Source: Clostridiales bacterium 1_7_47FAA
Lineage (GTDB): Bacteria; Bacillota; Clostridia; Lachnospirales; Lachnospiraceae
Direction of reading: 5' to 3'
DNA: 55,374 nt
Assembly: GCA_000155435.1 (NCBI GenBank)
Contig: DS990261.1
Location: 727,713 to 783,086 of the forward strand
Shown: positions 43,136 through 52,409 of the stretch, one piece after another
How positions within the stretch are numbered: the stretch's first letter is position 1
Layout: every line of letters begins with the position of its first letter
The notes under the pieces: generated by a model
Told to the model about the DNA's origin: nothing
Databases searched by the model: none
Seen by the model: only the letters and a program-made list of their open reading frames with translations
Translations under genes and position numbers: made by a program

Positions 43136-43678
43136 GAAGGGAAGGCGGCAAGGCGGGCTTTCACGGAGCAGAAAAAGTCCAAAAGCAGGACAAGGACCAG
43201 TGGAAAGCACCAGGCCAAATACGCCCTGGCAGATATCATGGTATGCGGGGAGTGCGGTCATTACTTTAGGAGGGTCACCTGGACAAACCGTCAGGGTCGG
43301 AAAGTACCGGTATGGAGGTGCAGTAGCCGTTTGGAAAACGAGACACAATTCTGCCATAATTCCCCGACCATATCGGAACGGGACATACAGGGAAGCATCA
43401 TGAAGGCCATACGGACTTTATTGCCGGAGGAAAAAGGGCAGGATGAAATATTAAAGGAAAGGATGCTGGACAATGTTGCTATCTTTTATGAAGCCTATAC
43501 CTATGAGCAGCTGGAACGGATTCTGGTGGGACTATCTGCTAGGTTGAAGTATTATGAAGGGTTAGACGCATCAGACCTGGCACCTGATAAAATACGTGTT
43601 CAAAAGAAGATGGTTATCATTCAGGAGGAAATCAGAAGCATTGCAGGGGCGTATGAAAAAAATAAAACTGTACCATAA
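43136..43678 (+). pseudogene. Serine recombinase fragment (zinc-ribbon and coiled-coil part)
   Basis: The frame reads AKYALADIMVCGECGHYFRR, then VPVWRCSSRLENETQFCHNS and a long helical region ending in GAYEKNKTVP-stop. This is the zinc-ribbon (four Cys, CGEC and RC...C) and coiled-coil of a large serine recombinase. The catalytic resolvase domain is absent. A stop codon precedes the fragment and there is no start. It is unrelated in detail to the intact recombinase at 1188, so it belonged to another element. Confidence 0.8.
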
Positions 43679-43710
43679 GATTTGCAGGGATAACCTGCTT
43701 CAAGAAGTAG

Positions 43711-43845
43711 AGCAGGCGGTTGCAAGCCATTATTGAGTATAATGAAGCGATGGTACGCAGGCTGATAAACAGGATAGAAATAAGATCAAAGGATAGATAC
43801 GATATGACCCTAAAATCCGGTCAGGTGATGGAAATCTCAATGTAA
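43711..43845 (+). pseudogene. C-terminal end of a serine recombinase
   Basis: A short frame, RLQAIIEYNEAMVRRLINRI, ending MTLKSGQVMEISM-stop, is the typical final strand of large serine recombinases (the V.RLI..I ... F.SG pattern). It is probably the 3' end of the fragment before it, separated by a frameshift or small deletion. Confidence 0.65.
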
Positions 43846-43955
43846 GGATGTACATAGGGGAATGAACCATAGGGAATGATGACCGGTATCCTGGCACAGG
43901 ATATCGGAGCTGATAGGAGAACGGGAATCTGGTATTGAATTAATCTGTTTGGCTG

Positions 43956-43987
43956 AAAACCTTCAGATGTATGCTGAGGTTTTTATT
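43956..43987 (+). terminator. Terminator after the recombinase fragments
   Basis: AAAACCTTCAG pairs with CTGAGGTTTT (10 bp with a bulge), then TTATTG. Confidence 0.6.
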
Positions 43988-44097
43988 GTTGGCAGATGAT
44001 TTAAATGAACCATCGGCAATAACAACTGTTTTTTATATAAATAAATGGTACAATATACTCAAGAAAAAATATAATTATTATAAGAGGGGGATATATT

Positions 44098-44940
44098 ATG
44101 GAGAATACAGATATTGAAATTTTAATTGAAAAAATTAGCAGTTTAATTGAGAATCTAGATACATATGTTGCCAGTTTATCTAATCAATCCATATCCTGGA
44201 TAGAGATTGGCACATTAGGCGTAGCTCTTTTGGCAGTTGCAGCTACTTTTGTTTCTATTTACGGGACTATTAAATGTGATAAAAAGAACCGTGAAGCAAA
44301 CGAAAATATAGCTAGGCAATTACAAGCCTCAGAAGATAAACGTGCAGAAGCAGCGATTGATGCAAACTTAACTGCCAGTGCCCGTATTGAATGGATAGAA
44401 AGAGTTCGTCAAGCAACAGCAGAATTAATAACAGCATGCTACAGGTATATTGAATCGAAAGAAATCGAGCAAATAAATAAAAATTTAGAAACTGTACAGG
44501 AAAAAAAGTCCTTATTTGTTTTGTATTTTGGACCAGACAATGATGGTTCAAATGAAGTAATGGCCTGTGATTTGTATGATAAAAAAACGAATAAAGGTAA
44601 AAATGATAAAATAGTTTTATTTGTGGATGATTTATATAATGAAATGGTGAGCTACCATTTTAATCGTATAAGTGCTGATAGGTGTAGAAAGGAACTTGCG
44701 AAATGTAGTGAATGTGAGTATATGAATAATGAGGGGGAGCGGGAGTCGTACTTATGCCAAAAGGATGAATATACATATTATAATAAAGAAGATTGTGAAA
44801 GGATGAAGAGAGAGCAAAGTGAAGGTTTGGAATGCTATAATAAAAATATGCTATTTGCTTCAACACACATTCAAAACCTAAGTGAAATTATGCGGATATA
44901 TGGTAAAATTGAATGGAATAGGGCAAAACAGGGAAAGTAA
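44098..44940 (+). CDS. Single-span membrane protein of unknown function
   Basis: 280 residues, AT-rich. The ribosome site AGAGGGGG lies before the ATG; TGGTACAAT at about 44045 is an extended -10 candidate. One membrane helix (IEIGTLGVALLAVAATFVSIY, about 36-56) is followed by a long cytoplasmic helix (ENIARQLQASEDKRAEAA), then SARIEWIERVRQATAELITACY, a pattern seen in several membrane-anchored phage-defence or stress proteins, though I cannot assign a family. The C-terminal part has seven cysteines in a charged region (CRKELAKCSECEY...CQKDEY). It is cargo of the rlmD island. Function is not known. Confidence 0.7.
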   Translation: MENTDIEILIEKISSLIENLDTYVASLSNQSISWIEIGTLGVALLAVAATFVSIYGTIKCDKKNREANENIARQLQASEDKRAEAAIDANLTASARIEWIERVRQATAELITACYRYIESKEIEQINKNLETVQEKKSLFVLYFGPDNDGSNEVMACDLYDKKTNKGKNDKIVLFVDDLYNEMVSYHFNRISADRCRKELAKCSECEYMNNEGERESYLCQKDEYTYYNKEDCERMKREQSEGLECYNKNMLFASTHIQNLSEIMRIYGKIEWNRAKQGK

Positions 44941-44942
44941 GG

Positions 44943-45185
44943 ACAAATTTTCTGTTACAGCAAGAAATTGAAAAGAATATTCCGAAATTTCTGAAAGCGA
45001 TTAATGGCGACTATATGATACCAGACAGTGAAAACATGGAGTTTCGGGGAGATGAGGAAGTCATCGCGGAATACAGTTTTTGTTTCCATGACACAAGCGA
45101 ATCAGAGGCATAGAGTTTTGTAAAATATATTATTCATGAGACAGAGTATAAATTCAATAAGGAAAGTTATAAGTTGGAAGCATAG
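44943..45185 (+). pseudogene. Broken hypothetical gene (two segments around an in-frame stop)
   Basis: The frame reads EIEKNIPKFLKAINGDYMIP and AEYSFCFHDTSESEA up to a TAG at 45111, then continues in the same frame as SFVKYIIHETEYKFNKESYK to a stop at 45183. The two parts make one sensible protein, but no start codon and one internal stop remain. The family is not recognised. It follows the membrane-protein gene immediately. Confidence 0.5.
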
Positions 45186-45387
45186 GAATCCATGTAAAAA
45201 GATTGGGTATGAGCTGACTCGATGGAATGAAACAGCATATTTGGGGATAGGGTAATGTGAGAAAAGGAAATTATTGAAAAGCGGTCAACCTCTTTTGTTA
45301 TCAGGAAAGCAGGGGCATGTCTGAAGCTGCTATCCTCGCTAGAAGAACAGGATGAGGCATTTGCTGTCTTAGATGCAATGGAATCGG

Positions 45388-45543
45388 GTGGTGGTATCGT
45401 CCGTTGGCAATTTGCCTGATTATATCTGTGGAACTGTTTTAACCAGTCAAACTTTAGCTGAATTATCGTTTCTGTCGAGGCGTATGGAGTGGACGAGTGA
45501 GATTGAAACGTCTTTATTTAACGGAGCGCTTGCAACTATGTGA
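45388..45543 (+). pseudogene. Fragment of an element-encoded protein
   Basis: A 51-codon frame without a start reads VGNLPDYICGTVLTSQTLAE, then LSFLSRRMEWTSEIETSLFN, and stops at 45541. The LPDYI...TLAEL.FL pattern resembles accessory proteins of conjugative elements, but I cannot name the family. A second frame just upstream (EEQDEAFAVLDAME) suggests a frameshifted, larger gene. Confidence 0.35.
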
Positions 45544-45626
45544 CTTAATACGAAACAAACAAATGTTCCCTCGAGGTTTGCGCAATAGAGATTAAACCGA
45601 TATAATAGGGAGAGGGAGGCTGTGAG

Positions 45627-45746
45627 ATGATTCGGTTATTTGAATTTATGGATTTAGATAAGATTATGAACATATGGTTGCAGGAAAATTTGGAAGTCCA
45701 TTCTTTTATAGAATGTAAGTATGCCCAGAAGCATACAGATACTTGA
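45627..45746 (+). pseudogene. GNAT acetyltransferase N-terminal fragment
   Basis: It starts at ATG 45627 (GGGAGAGGGAGG upstream) and reads MIRLFEFMDLDKIMNIWLQE, then NLEVHSFIECKYAQ, and stops. This is the usual beginning of small GNAT acetyltransferases; the acetyl-CoA-binding part is missing. It runs directly into the DUF5131 fragment in another frame. Confidence 0.6.
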
Positions 45747-45894
45747 TTTCACGGAACAGTGTGTGAAATATGATGTGCCATTCTGGTTTAATCAGACTGG
45801 AGCAAGATTCAAAAAGGAGGATAAAGTGTATTTGATAGATTGGAAGAATCAAATGAGTCAGGCGCAGAAAGCCAGGGTGAATTATAGATACTGA
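45724..45894 (+). pseudogene. DUF5131 (phage Gp37/Gp68-like) C-terminal fragment
   Basis: The frame contains ILDFTEQCVKYDVPFWFNQT, then GARFKKEDKVYLIDWKNQMS and QAQKARVNYRY-stop. The VPFWFxQTGARFxKxxKxYxI pattern followed by SQA(R/Q)KA is typical of the DUF5131 C-terminus. It overlaps the GNAT fragment, so the two were joined by a deletion. Confidence 0.65.
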
Positions 45895-46235
45895 AAGCTA
45901 CATTCTCGTCTTGATATTGATAAAATAGTTTAAGATATAAATGCATTAAGAACGTGTGTATTTATTGAATAATTAATGCTAATATATATATGGGCAACTT
46001 AAGGCAAAGACGGACATGGGTTCGTATATTTTAAAGGATATAGTGTATTGCAATGACTACTAACGATTTTTGCAAAATGGTTTTTCCAAATCAAGAAGAA
46101 ATAATTAAGAATCGCTGTATTTTGTGATAGTAGTATTAAGAAGCTATTTTTGAATTAAAGATGGAAAACATTAATATTGATTATGATATATGGGAAAATC
46201 AGACTTTCGAATAATACATAAAGCTGGAGATAAAG
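45895..46235. other. AT-rich spacer without a supported gene
   Basis: 341 bases of AT-rich sequence. One 24-codon frame (near 46053) and short tracts look like decayed coding DNA, but nothing is recognisable. The ribosome site for the next gene (GGAGATAAAG) ends it. Confidence 0.4.
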
Positions 46236-47015
46236 ATGGATAGAAGAGGGATTAAATGGTCAAAAGAGGAAACTATATTAGCATTTGATTTATATTGTAA
46301 AATGTCATTTGGAAAAATATCTTCAACTAACAAGGAGATAATTGAGTTGGCTACTCTTTTAGAACGTTCACCAGGTTCAGTAGCTTTAAAGATGCATAAT
46401 TTAGCACACTTTGATCCAGTATTGCAAAAAAGAAATGTTACAGCAATGGCTCATGGAAGCAAGCTGGATAAGGAAGTATGGGGGGAGTTTAGTAATGATT
46501 GGGAAGAATTATCGTTTCAGGCCAGAAAGATATTGGCAAGAAAAAAAGAAGAAGCGGTTGAGGGTATTTTAGCAGATGCTGAAATTCAGACGTTACCAGA
46601 GGGGAAAGCAAAAGACCAGATAGTTCGGAACCGGATTGGGCAACATTTTTTTAGAATGGCTGTATTGAACTCTTATGATAATAGGTGTTGTATTACTGGC
46701 CTGGCTATTCCTGATTTGCTTATAGCCAGCCACATAAAACCATGGAAAGATTCAGATAGTAAAACAGAAAGAACAAATCCTATGAATGGATTATCCTTAA
46801 ATGCTTTACATGATAAAGCATTTGATAAAGGATTAATCAGTATCACGACCGACTATAGAGTTATTATTTCATCAGCTTTGAAACATTCACTAAAGGGTAA
46901 TAATATGGAAGATTGGTTATTGGAATTTGCGGGAAAAAAAATTAAAATGCCAAGTAAATTTGCTCCTGATAAGCGTTTTTTAGAGTACCATAATGATGTT
47001 ATATTCCAAAAGTAA
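46236..47015 (+). CDS. HNH endonuclease (stand-alone restriction-type)
   Basis: 259 residues, AT-rich. The N-terminal part (about 1-100: WSKEETILAFDLYCKMSFGK, LLERSPGSVALKMHNLAHFD) looks like a helical DNA-binding domain. The C-terminal HNH module has CCITGLAIPDLLIASHIKPW and NPMNGLSLNALHDKAFDKGL, the pattern of the HNH_2-type restriction nucleases that often act alone in defence islands. The start has GGAGATAAAG. No methyltransferase is adjacent, so it may be modification-dependent or an orphan. It is not related to the HNH protein at 5583. Confidence 0.85.
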   Translation: MDRRGIKWSKEETILAFDLYCKMSFGKISSTNKEIIELATLLERSPGSVALKMHNLAHFDPVLQKRNVTAMAHGSKLDKEVWGEFSNDWEELSFQARKILARKKEEAVEGILADAEIQTLPEGKAKDQIVRNRIGQHFFRMAVLNSYDNRCCITGLAIPDLLIASHIKPWKDSDSKTERTNPMNGLSLNALHDKAFDKGLISITTDYRVIISSALKHSLKGNNMEDWLLEFAGKKIKMPSKFAPDKRFLEYHNDVIFQK

Positions 47016-47264
47016 GTAGGATGAAATAGTGAAATTACAAAATAAGATGGATTATCTTTAGTGGGAGGAGAAAAATTTACATATAAGGTAACAAATATAT
47101 TATAAGCATGGAAAGTTGATTTTTTTCTGACTAAATATCATGAAATGAGGAATAGCTAAATATAAAGTTTAAAAATTTTTGAAATCTAAAAATTAAAATG
47201 AATTATTAGGTTGATTAAAGCGTTTATGGTGATTGACAAAAGGATATAGTTGGAAGGGAAAGAT

Positions 47265-48050
47265 ATGAAAATTTATTCATCACTTACTGTTTTTTCAACA
47301 TTGGATGTTGAAAAGACGGCTGAATTTTATAATAAGAAGCTAGGCTTTAGACGAGTTGACTATTTGCAGTCACAGGAACCACATATTTGTCTTTATCGTT
47401 CTTCTGTAGAGGTAGTCCTCATACAGGCAAGTAATGGGCAACGGGCAATTCCGAATCGAGAACTATACGGTTATGGTGAGGATGCTTATTTTATAACAGA
47501 TGCACAGCAGGAACTGCAGGATGAGTTTGAAGCAGCTGGTGTGGAAATTATTGAGCGCGTTCATATAACAGATTGCCATAACCTTGAATTTTCGATATGT
47601 GATAGCGATGGGAGAAAAATTATATTTGGAATGAAGCAGTGGCTGACTGTTGAAGATAAAATATGGCAAGAACTTTATTCTCGTGCAAAAAATTTAACTG
47701 ATGATAAAAAACTATCTGATTTTATTCGGGTGGGGGGTGTAGCTGCCGCAATTATGACGGATAAAGGGAACATCTATACCGGTGTTTGCATTGATGCCGT
47801 ATCTTCTCTTGGGATGTGCGCCGAAAGAAATGCAATGGTCAATATGATAACAAACGGCGAAAGCAAAATCAGTAAGATTGTCGTAGTTAAGGAAAATGGA
47901 ACCGTAGATGTGCCGTGTAAAGCCTGTCATGGGTATATGATGCAGCTTGACAGGGACAGTAGGAATATAGAGATATTGATAGATGCTGAAATGTGGAAAA
48001 CAGTAATGCTTGGTGATTTGACATCATACTGGTGCGGAGATAAGCAGTAA
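47265..48050 (+). CDS. VOC (glyoxalase/bleomycin-resistance) - cytidine-deaminase fusion
   Basis: 261 residues from ATG 47265 (GGAAGGGAAAG). Residues ~1-125 form a VOC domain (YSSLTVFSTLDVEKTAEFYN, CLYRSSVEVVLIQ, FEAAGVEIIERV), as in bleomycin-resistance and glyoxalase-type proteins. Residues ~130-255 form a cytidine-deaminase-type zinc domain with the full signature CAERNA (catalytic Glu) and PCKACHGYM (zinc Cys pair), close to the blasticidin-S/cytidine deaminase group. The two families are normally separate. A combined drug-binding and deaminating enzyme is plausible, but the substrate is unknown. AT-rich and isolated in the island. Confidence 0.85.
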   Translation: MKIYSSLTVFSTLDVEKTAEFYNKKLGFRRVDYLQSQEPHICLYRSSVEVVLIQASNGQRAIPNRELYGYGEDAYFITDAQQELQDEFEAAGVEIIERVHITDCHNLEFSICDSDGRKIIFGMKQWLTVEDKIWQELYSRAKNLTDDKKLSDFIRVGGVAAAIMTDKGNIYTGVCIDAVSSLGMCAERNAMVNMITNGESKISKIVVVKENGTVDVPCKACHGYMMQLDRDSRNIEILIDAEMWKTVMLGDLTSYWCGDKQ

Positions 48051-48557
48051 TGAAAGACAAGTATATCATTAAATTACGGCTTTCGGCAAGACACAGCCAC
48101 ATTTTGCAGAAGTCTTTTTGTATACTCAAGCCATGTCGCAACTTGTTGTTTAATGTCAAAAGCATAAATTATAAGAAGGTTGATGATTAACTAACAAGGG
48201 AGCGGAATGCTGATACGTTATCAAAAACAATGCAACAAGAAACGTGGAAACCTGTTGTTTGCTGTCGAAAAATTATAAATTTTCAATGGTTTAAGAAAAT
48301 GCTGTATATAAGTATGAATAGAATATAGGGTATGATTGATCAGGATGATGGTTTGAGAAAAATTGAGGTCAATATACAGAACGAAAATGTGTGGTCACTA
48401 TCCTGAAGCAAACAGCCGAATTATTCTAGCGAGATAAGTTGATAAGCTCAACAGATATAAAAAAGCACCTGTGAAAAAGGAAAATTAGAACGTGACTCAA
48501 AGACACTTATATTGATTTCTAAAGTAACTATAATAAAACGTGGGAGGAAGATTGTTT
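48051..48557. other. AT-rich intergenic region, decayed
   Basis: 507 bases with no supported gene. Two similar stretches (around 48138-48175 and 48249-48285, both with TTGTTGTTT...GTC.AAA...ATTATAA) may be a degraded direct repeat. Otherwise nothing is recognisable. Confidence 0.4.
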
Positions 48558-49610
48558 ATGCCAAAAAAGAAGAATGATATTACAATACACAGCTCTGCCG
48601 CGGAGTATTTGACTTATGTGGCTTCAGTAGGGGATAGCAACGATAGTTTTGAAATGCGTTATGAGGATGAGAATATCTGGCTGACACAAAAAATGCTTGC
48701 GACTTTATATGATGTGGATGTGCGGACAATCAATGAACATATTAAAAAAATTTATACAGATGACGAACTGGCGCAGGAGTCAACTATCCGGAAATTCCGG
48801 ATAGTTCAAACAGAAGGTTCTCGTCAAGTGAATCGCGAAGTGATTCATTATAATCTTCAGATGATCATTGCAGTCGGCTTTAAAGTTAACAACGACCGCG
48901 CTGTAAGATTTCGCAAATGGGCAGGTCAGATCGTTAAGGATTACACAATTCAAGGTTGGACGATGGACAAAGAGCGCCTGAAAAAAGGGCATATGTTCAC
49001 CGATGAGTATTTTGAACGTCAGTTGGATTATATTCGTGAGATACGCCTGTCCGGGCGCAAGTTTTATCAGAAGGTTACTGATTTATATGCCACAGCGTTT
49101 GATTATGATAAAGACGCTAAGACTACACGGCAGTTTTTTAAAATGGTGCAGAATAAGATGCATTGGGCTGTACATCGGCATACAAAAGCAGAATTGATTG
49201 TAGAGCGTGCAAATGCTGAAAAAGAACATATGGGCCTGACAACATGGGAATCAGCGCCAGATGGGAAAATTGTCAAAGCAGATGTTACCGTTGCTAAGAA
49301 TTATCTGAGCGAAAAGGAAATGTCCTATTTACAGAGAATCGTTTCACTGTATCTCGACTATGCGGAGTTACAGGCAGAACGAAGAATACCAATGAGTATG
49401 GAGGACTGGGCAAAGCGCCTTGATGGATTCCTGGAGTTTAACGGGAACGAGTTGTTGATGGGGCCGGGAAAAGTCAGTGCAGAACAGGCAAAGCTTCATG
49501 CAGAGACTGAGTTTGAAAAATATCGTATTGTTCAGGATTGTTTATTTATTTCAGACTATGATAAGTATTTGTTAGAATTAGAACATCAAGCGGATCAAAA
49601 TGACGCTTAA
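48558..49610 (+). CDS. RhuM-family protein
   Basis: 350 residues from ATG 48558 (GGGAGGAAG). A full-length RhuM protein: the N-terminal core has YEDENIWLTQKMLATLYDVD, VRTINEHIKKIYTDDEL and RFRKWAGQIVKDYTIQGW, all strongly conserved. The C-terminal ~150 residues are helical. RhuM proteins occur on pathogenicity and phage islands, often near restriction or toxin-antitoxin genes, and are thought to be DNA-binding; their role is unknown. It is cargo of the rlmD island. Confidence 0.9.
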   Translation: MPKKKNDITIHSSAAEYLTYVASVGDSNDSFEMRYEDENIWLTQKMLATLYDVDVRTINEHIKKIYTDDELAQESTIRKFRIVQTEGSRQVNREVIHYNLQMIIAVGFKVNNDRAVRFRKWAGQIVKDYTIQGWTMDKERLKKGHMFTDEYFERQLDYIREIRLSGRKFYQKVTDLYATAFDYDKDAKTTRQFFKMVQNKMHWAVHRHTKAELIVERANAEKEHMGLTTWESAPDGKIVKADVTVAKNYLSEKEMSYLQRIVSLYLDYAELQAERRIPMSMEDWAKRLDGFLEFNGNELLMGPGKVSAEQAKLHAETEFEKYRIVQDCLFISDYDKYLLELEHQADQNDA

Positions 49611-50330
49611 AGATAATTATGTCGTTTCCGTTAAGGGGGAAGTATGTCCTTCTGCCATCATTATTATCCACTCAACAAATGTGGAAGTGGTTGTTCTTTT
49701 GTCCAAATCTATTATCGTTTGATAAATTTAAAGGAAAGCCAAAACTAAATGGACAGGAAATCTGAATGTAATAATAGGTTATTTAAGACATGAGGAATTC
49801 TGTGGATTAGATAATTAAGTTATAGTTCCTCATCAAATGACGATACAGGAGGCCAGGGATTTGCTAATTTATAAAGATGCACAAAAGCAGCACTGATGGG
49901 CCTCTGAGCCTAGAATACCGAAAACGGATAATGTATATAATGGGAAAATTCGGATTGCTTTTTCAGATGGTAAATATTTTAAAGACAGTACAAAGACGAA
50001 CCTGGAGAACCTCACGGGTAATAATAGGATTAAACCAATCAGCTTTATCATTTCTTTAATAAGTGACTGAGACTGTGTGACAGCACTTATGTATGTTCTA
50101 ATCTTACAGGCCATCTCATAATCGTTTGCATGTTAGATGGTCTGCCTTGTTCTGTTACTGGCCTGATTCCGTATAATGCGACTATGATGACGCTGTTAAG
50201 CCTGGCTGTTGACTTGGTAATCAGATTCATATATTATAATCATATCATTAAGGGTGTTGTGCTTCTGTCCGGGTGGGATATGGAGAAAGCAGCATGTAGG
50301 TATATTTGTTTTGAGAAAAGAGGTGATTAT
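49611..50330. other. Intergenic region without a supported gene
   Basis: 720 bases. Leftward and rightward frames up to 81 codons exist, but none has a ribosome site or recognisable motif. A promoter for the next gene is at 50209. The sequence is probably decayed island DNA. Confidence 0.4.
50209..50237 (+). promoter_or_regulatory. Promoter candidate for the NimA-like gene
   Basis: TTGACT, 17-base spacer, TATTAT, ~95 bases before ATG 50331. Confidence 0.5.
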
Positions 50331-50846
50331 ATGTTCCGTGAGATGAGAAGGAAGAAACAGGCATTGCCAATCGATGAGTGTAAAGTCATTTTGGAACGTG
50401 GGACTTCTGGTATATTGGCTGTAGCCGGGGATGATGATTATCCCTATGCGGTTCCGTTAAGTTACGTGTACTATGAGGGGAAACTGATATTCCATTGTGC
50501 TAAAGCCGGGCATAAGATGGATGCAATCAGAAGAAACCCCAAAGTTTCATTCTGCGTTATAGATGAGGATCAGATAGTACCATCTGAATATACCAGTTAC
50601 TTTAGAAGTGTCGTTACTTTTGGAAAAATACGCATGATTGAAGATGAAAAGGAAAAGTGGGATGCCATTAATCATCTGGCAATTAAATATGCGCCAGGCG
50701 ACACAGAAGATGGGCGTAGAATGGCGATTGAGAAAGACTGGAAACCATTGTGTGTATTGGAAATGACCATTGACCATATGACGGGAAAAGAATCGATTGA
50801 ACTAGTTAATCAATCTAAAGCAGCGTGTAGTGGAGGCATTGCCTGA
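50331..50846 (+). CDS. NimA-like pyridoxamine 5'-phosphate oxidase-family flavoprotein
   Basis: 171 residues from ATG 50331 (AGAGGTGAT upstream); upstream in-frame codons are unlikely coding. A split-barrel FMN-binding fold: LERGTSGILAVAGDDDYPYA, LSYVYYEGKLIFHCAKAGHK, RNPKVSFCVIDED and YRSV-like SVVTFGKIRMIED. It fits the NimA/5-nitroimidazole reductase group of this superfamily. Without further evidence the substrate could also be another flavin-dependent reduction. It is separated from the RhuM gene by 720 bases and followed by an IS256 scar. Confidence 0.85.
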   Translation: MFREMRRKKQALPIDECKVILERGTSGILAVAGDDDYPYAVPLSYVYYEGKLIFHCAKAGHKMDAIRRNPKVSFCVIDEDQIVPSEYTSYFRSVVTFGKIRMIEDEKEKWDAINHLAIKYAPGDTEDGRRMAIEKDWKPLCVLEMTIDHMTGKESIELVNQSKAACSGGIA

Positions 50847-51054
50847 GATGGATGTTATATGTAAACAAAATAAGAATTTATTTTCAAAATAAAATAAGCC
50901 TTATTTGCAAGTGTTTATATCGAATGGGAAGGCAGGTCTTACTACTCAAAGAAGACCGCTTCAAGTTTTGTATAAACTCGAAAAACTGATATAATATATG
51001 TCAATAGTTTCCAAAGGGCAAAGCCATTTTCCTGGGTTTTGCCCTTCGCTTGTA

Positions 51055-51321
51055 TTATGATACTGATAAGCTCCTAATCCTGGCGTTAAATCCTTCAATC
51101 GTGTTGGTTGCACAGATTACCTGTCAGACCGTCTGCGCATGCAATAGGATATCTTTTAACCTGAGGGATTTTAGTCCGTTCAGGATGGACAGCCAGAACT
51201 TTGCACTTTCATTTTGTCCCACGTAAATGCCAAGAATGTTTTTCACGTCTTCTATGCCAATCCTTATGGCGATATAGACAGTCTGTATTACATTGCATCC
51301 TTTCCTGTAGAGCCACAGCGC
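51055..51321 (-). pseudogene. IS256-family (Mutator-type) transposase remnant
   Basis: On the - strand the frame reads YIAIRIGIEDVKNILGIYVG, then QNESAKFWLSILNGLKS and LRLKDILL, then after a stop ATNTIEGFNARIRS. These are the VxxAIGI...VLGIWVGENESAKFW and NTNAIEGFN(R)Q motifs of IS256 transposases, joined after loss of ~150 residues between them. Neither end of the element is recognisable with confidence. Confidence 0.75.
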
Positions 51322-51345
51322 GCCGCTTAATGGGTGGTCTCCTTT

Positions 51346-52380
51346 TTAAAAATTTGCTTTTTCTGGTACCTTAACCGGAGAAAGTTTCATCAGGAAATGC
51401 CGGTCATAGGTAGTAAGTGGCATCAAAAACAGTTCACCTTTGCTATTACCACACATCCCATGAGCACGTATGGAGGAATTGTAAAATCCTAGCTGGGATA
51501 CCACTGTTAAATCCATATTAATAATCGTTATGCCGCCACCCCGTTCTGCCACATAGACATATCTACTGTCTGCCCAAAGTCCCGTAGGCTGGTACAGATT
51601 CTCATCGAAGTATGCTAAAAGCTCTCCTTCTTTTGAAAAGATATGGACACGGTTTCCATCCCTGTCTCCAACCCACACACGTTCTAAGGAATCTACACAG
51701 ATACAATGGGGAACCACAAATTTCCCTGGTTCATCCCCTGGACCTCCCCAAGTATTTATTAACTGCATATCCTTTGAAAAACGATGAATTGCAGCATTTC
51801 CGTAGCCATCGCTGACAAACATCTCACCAGATGCGCTAAATGCTACTCCTGTAGGCTTATTAAACGGAGGCGCAGCCCGTTTTATGGTTTCCAAGCCCAT
51901 GAAAAATGCCCATCCTTTATCAAAAGAAACATCGGTTGGAACGTATTTACCAATTCTCTGGCGTTTTCTCCAGATATTAGGGTCAAATCCGCTGTCACTG
52001 GGAATTCCTAAATTACCTATGTCACGTATCAGATGCCCTTCTTTCGTAAGTTCCCGCAGCACATGGTTCGCAACATCCACACATAGCAACGTATCTTGGG
52101 GCGTCACGCACAAGGTATGGGTTTCTTTAAATAAATCTTTGCCAAAATCTTTCACATAATTACCGTCCGGATCCAGCATGATAATAGGATGATTTGAATC
52201 CCTGCTGGAAAGGAACAGATTGTCTTCCTTATCACAGCAGCCGCCGGAATACATGGTGAATTCAAAACAGTTAGGTAAATTTCCATAATCCTGGTGTAGC
52301 TCGTATGTATATCCATTGCTTGTGTAAAAAGACTTTCCCGCCCGGTCCCGCTGTGGCAGCCCTCTAATCATTTTTGTCAT
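51346..52380 (-). CDS. NHL-repeat beta-propeller protein of the sugar ABC operon
   Basis: 344 residues, no signal peptide. The sequence has repeated NHL-type blades (KPTGVAFSASGEMFVSDGYG, VVPHCICVDSLERVWVGDRD, QPTGLWADSRYVYVAERGG) that should form a six-bladed propeller with a possible metal or sugar-acid lactonase-like site. It is the last gene of the leftward sugar transporter operon, 30 bases after the permease. In similar operons propeller proteins act as intracellular enzymes or carbohydrate sensors; the role here is inferred. Confidence 0.75.
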   Translation of the reverse strand: MTKMIRGLPQRDRAGKSFYTSNGYTYELHQDYGNLPNCFEFTMYSGGCCDKEDNLFLSSRDSNHPIIMLDPDGNYVKDFGKDLFKETHTLCVTPQDTLLCVDVANHVLRELTKEGHLIRDIGNLGIPSDSGFDPNIWRKRQRIGKYVPTDVSFDKGWAFFMGLETIKRAAPPFNKPTGVAFSASGEMFVSDGYGNAAIHRFSKDMQLINTWGGPGDEPGKFVVPHCICVDSLERVWVGDRDGNRVHIFSKEGELLAYFDENLYQPTGLWADSRYVYVAERGGGITIINMDLTVVSQLGFYNSSIRAHGMCGNSKGELFLMPLTTYDRHFLMKLSPVKVPEKANF

Positions 52381-52409
52381 TTTTATAACCCTTCCTTAAA
52401 AGCTTCCTT

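Noticed and set aside
51007-51050. Hairpin AAGGGCAAA / TTTGCCCTT as a terminator
   Set aside because: No T-run follows, and it lies at the end of the IS256 remnant, so it may be an element end; left out of the terminator list.
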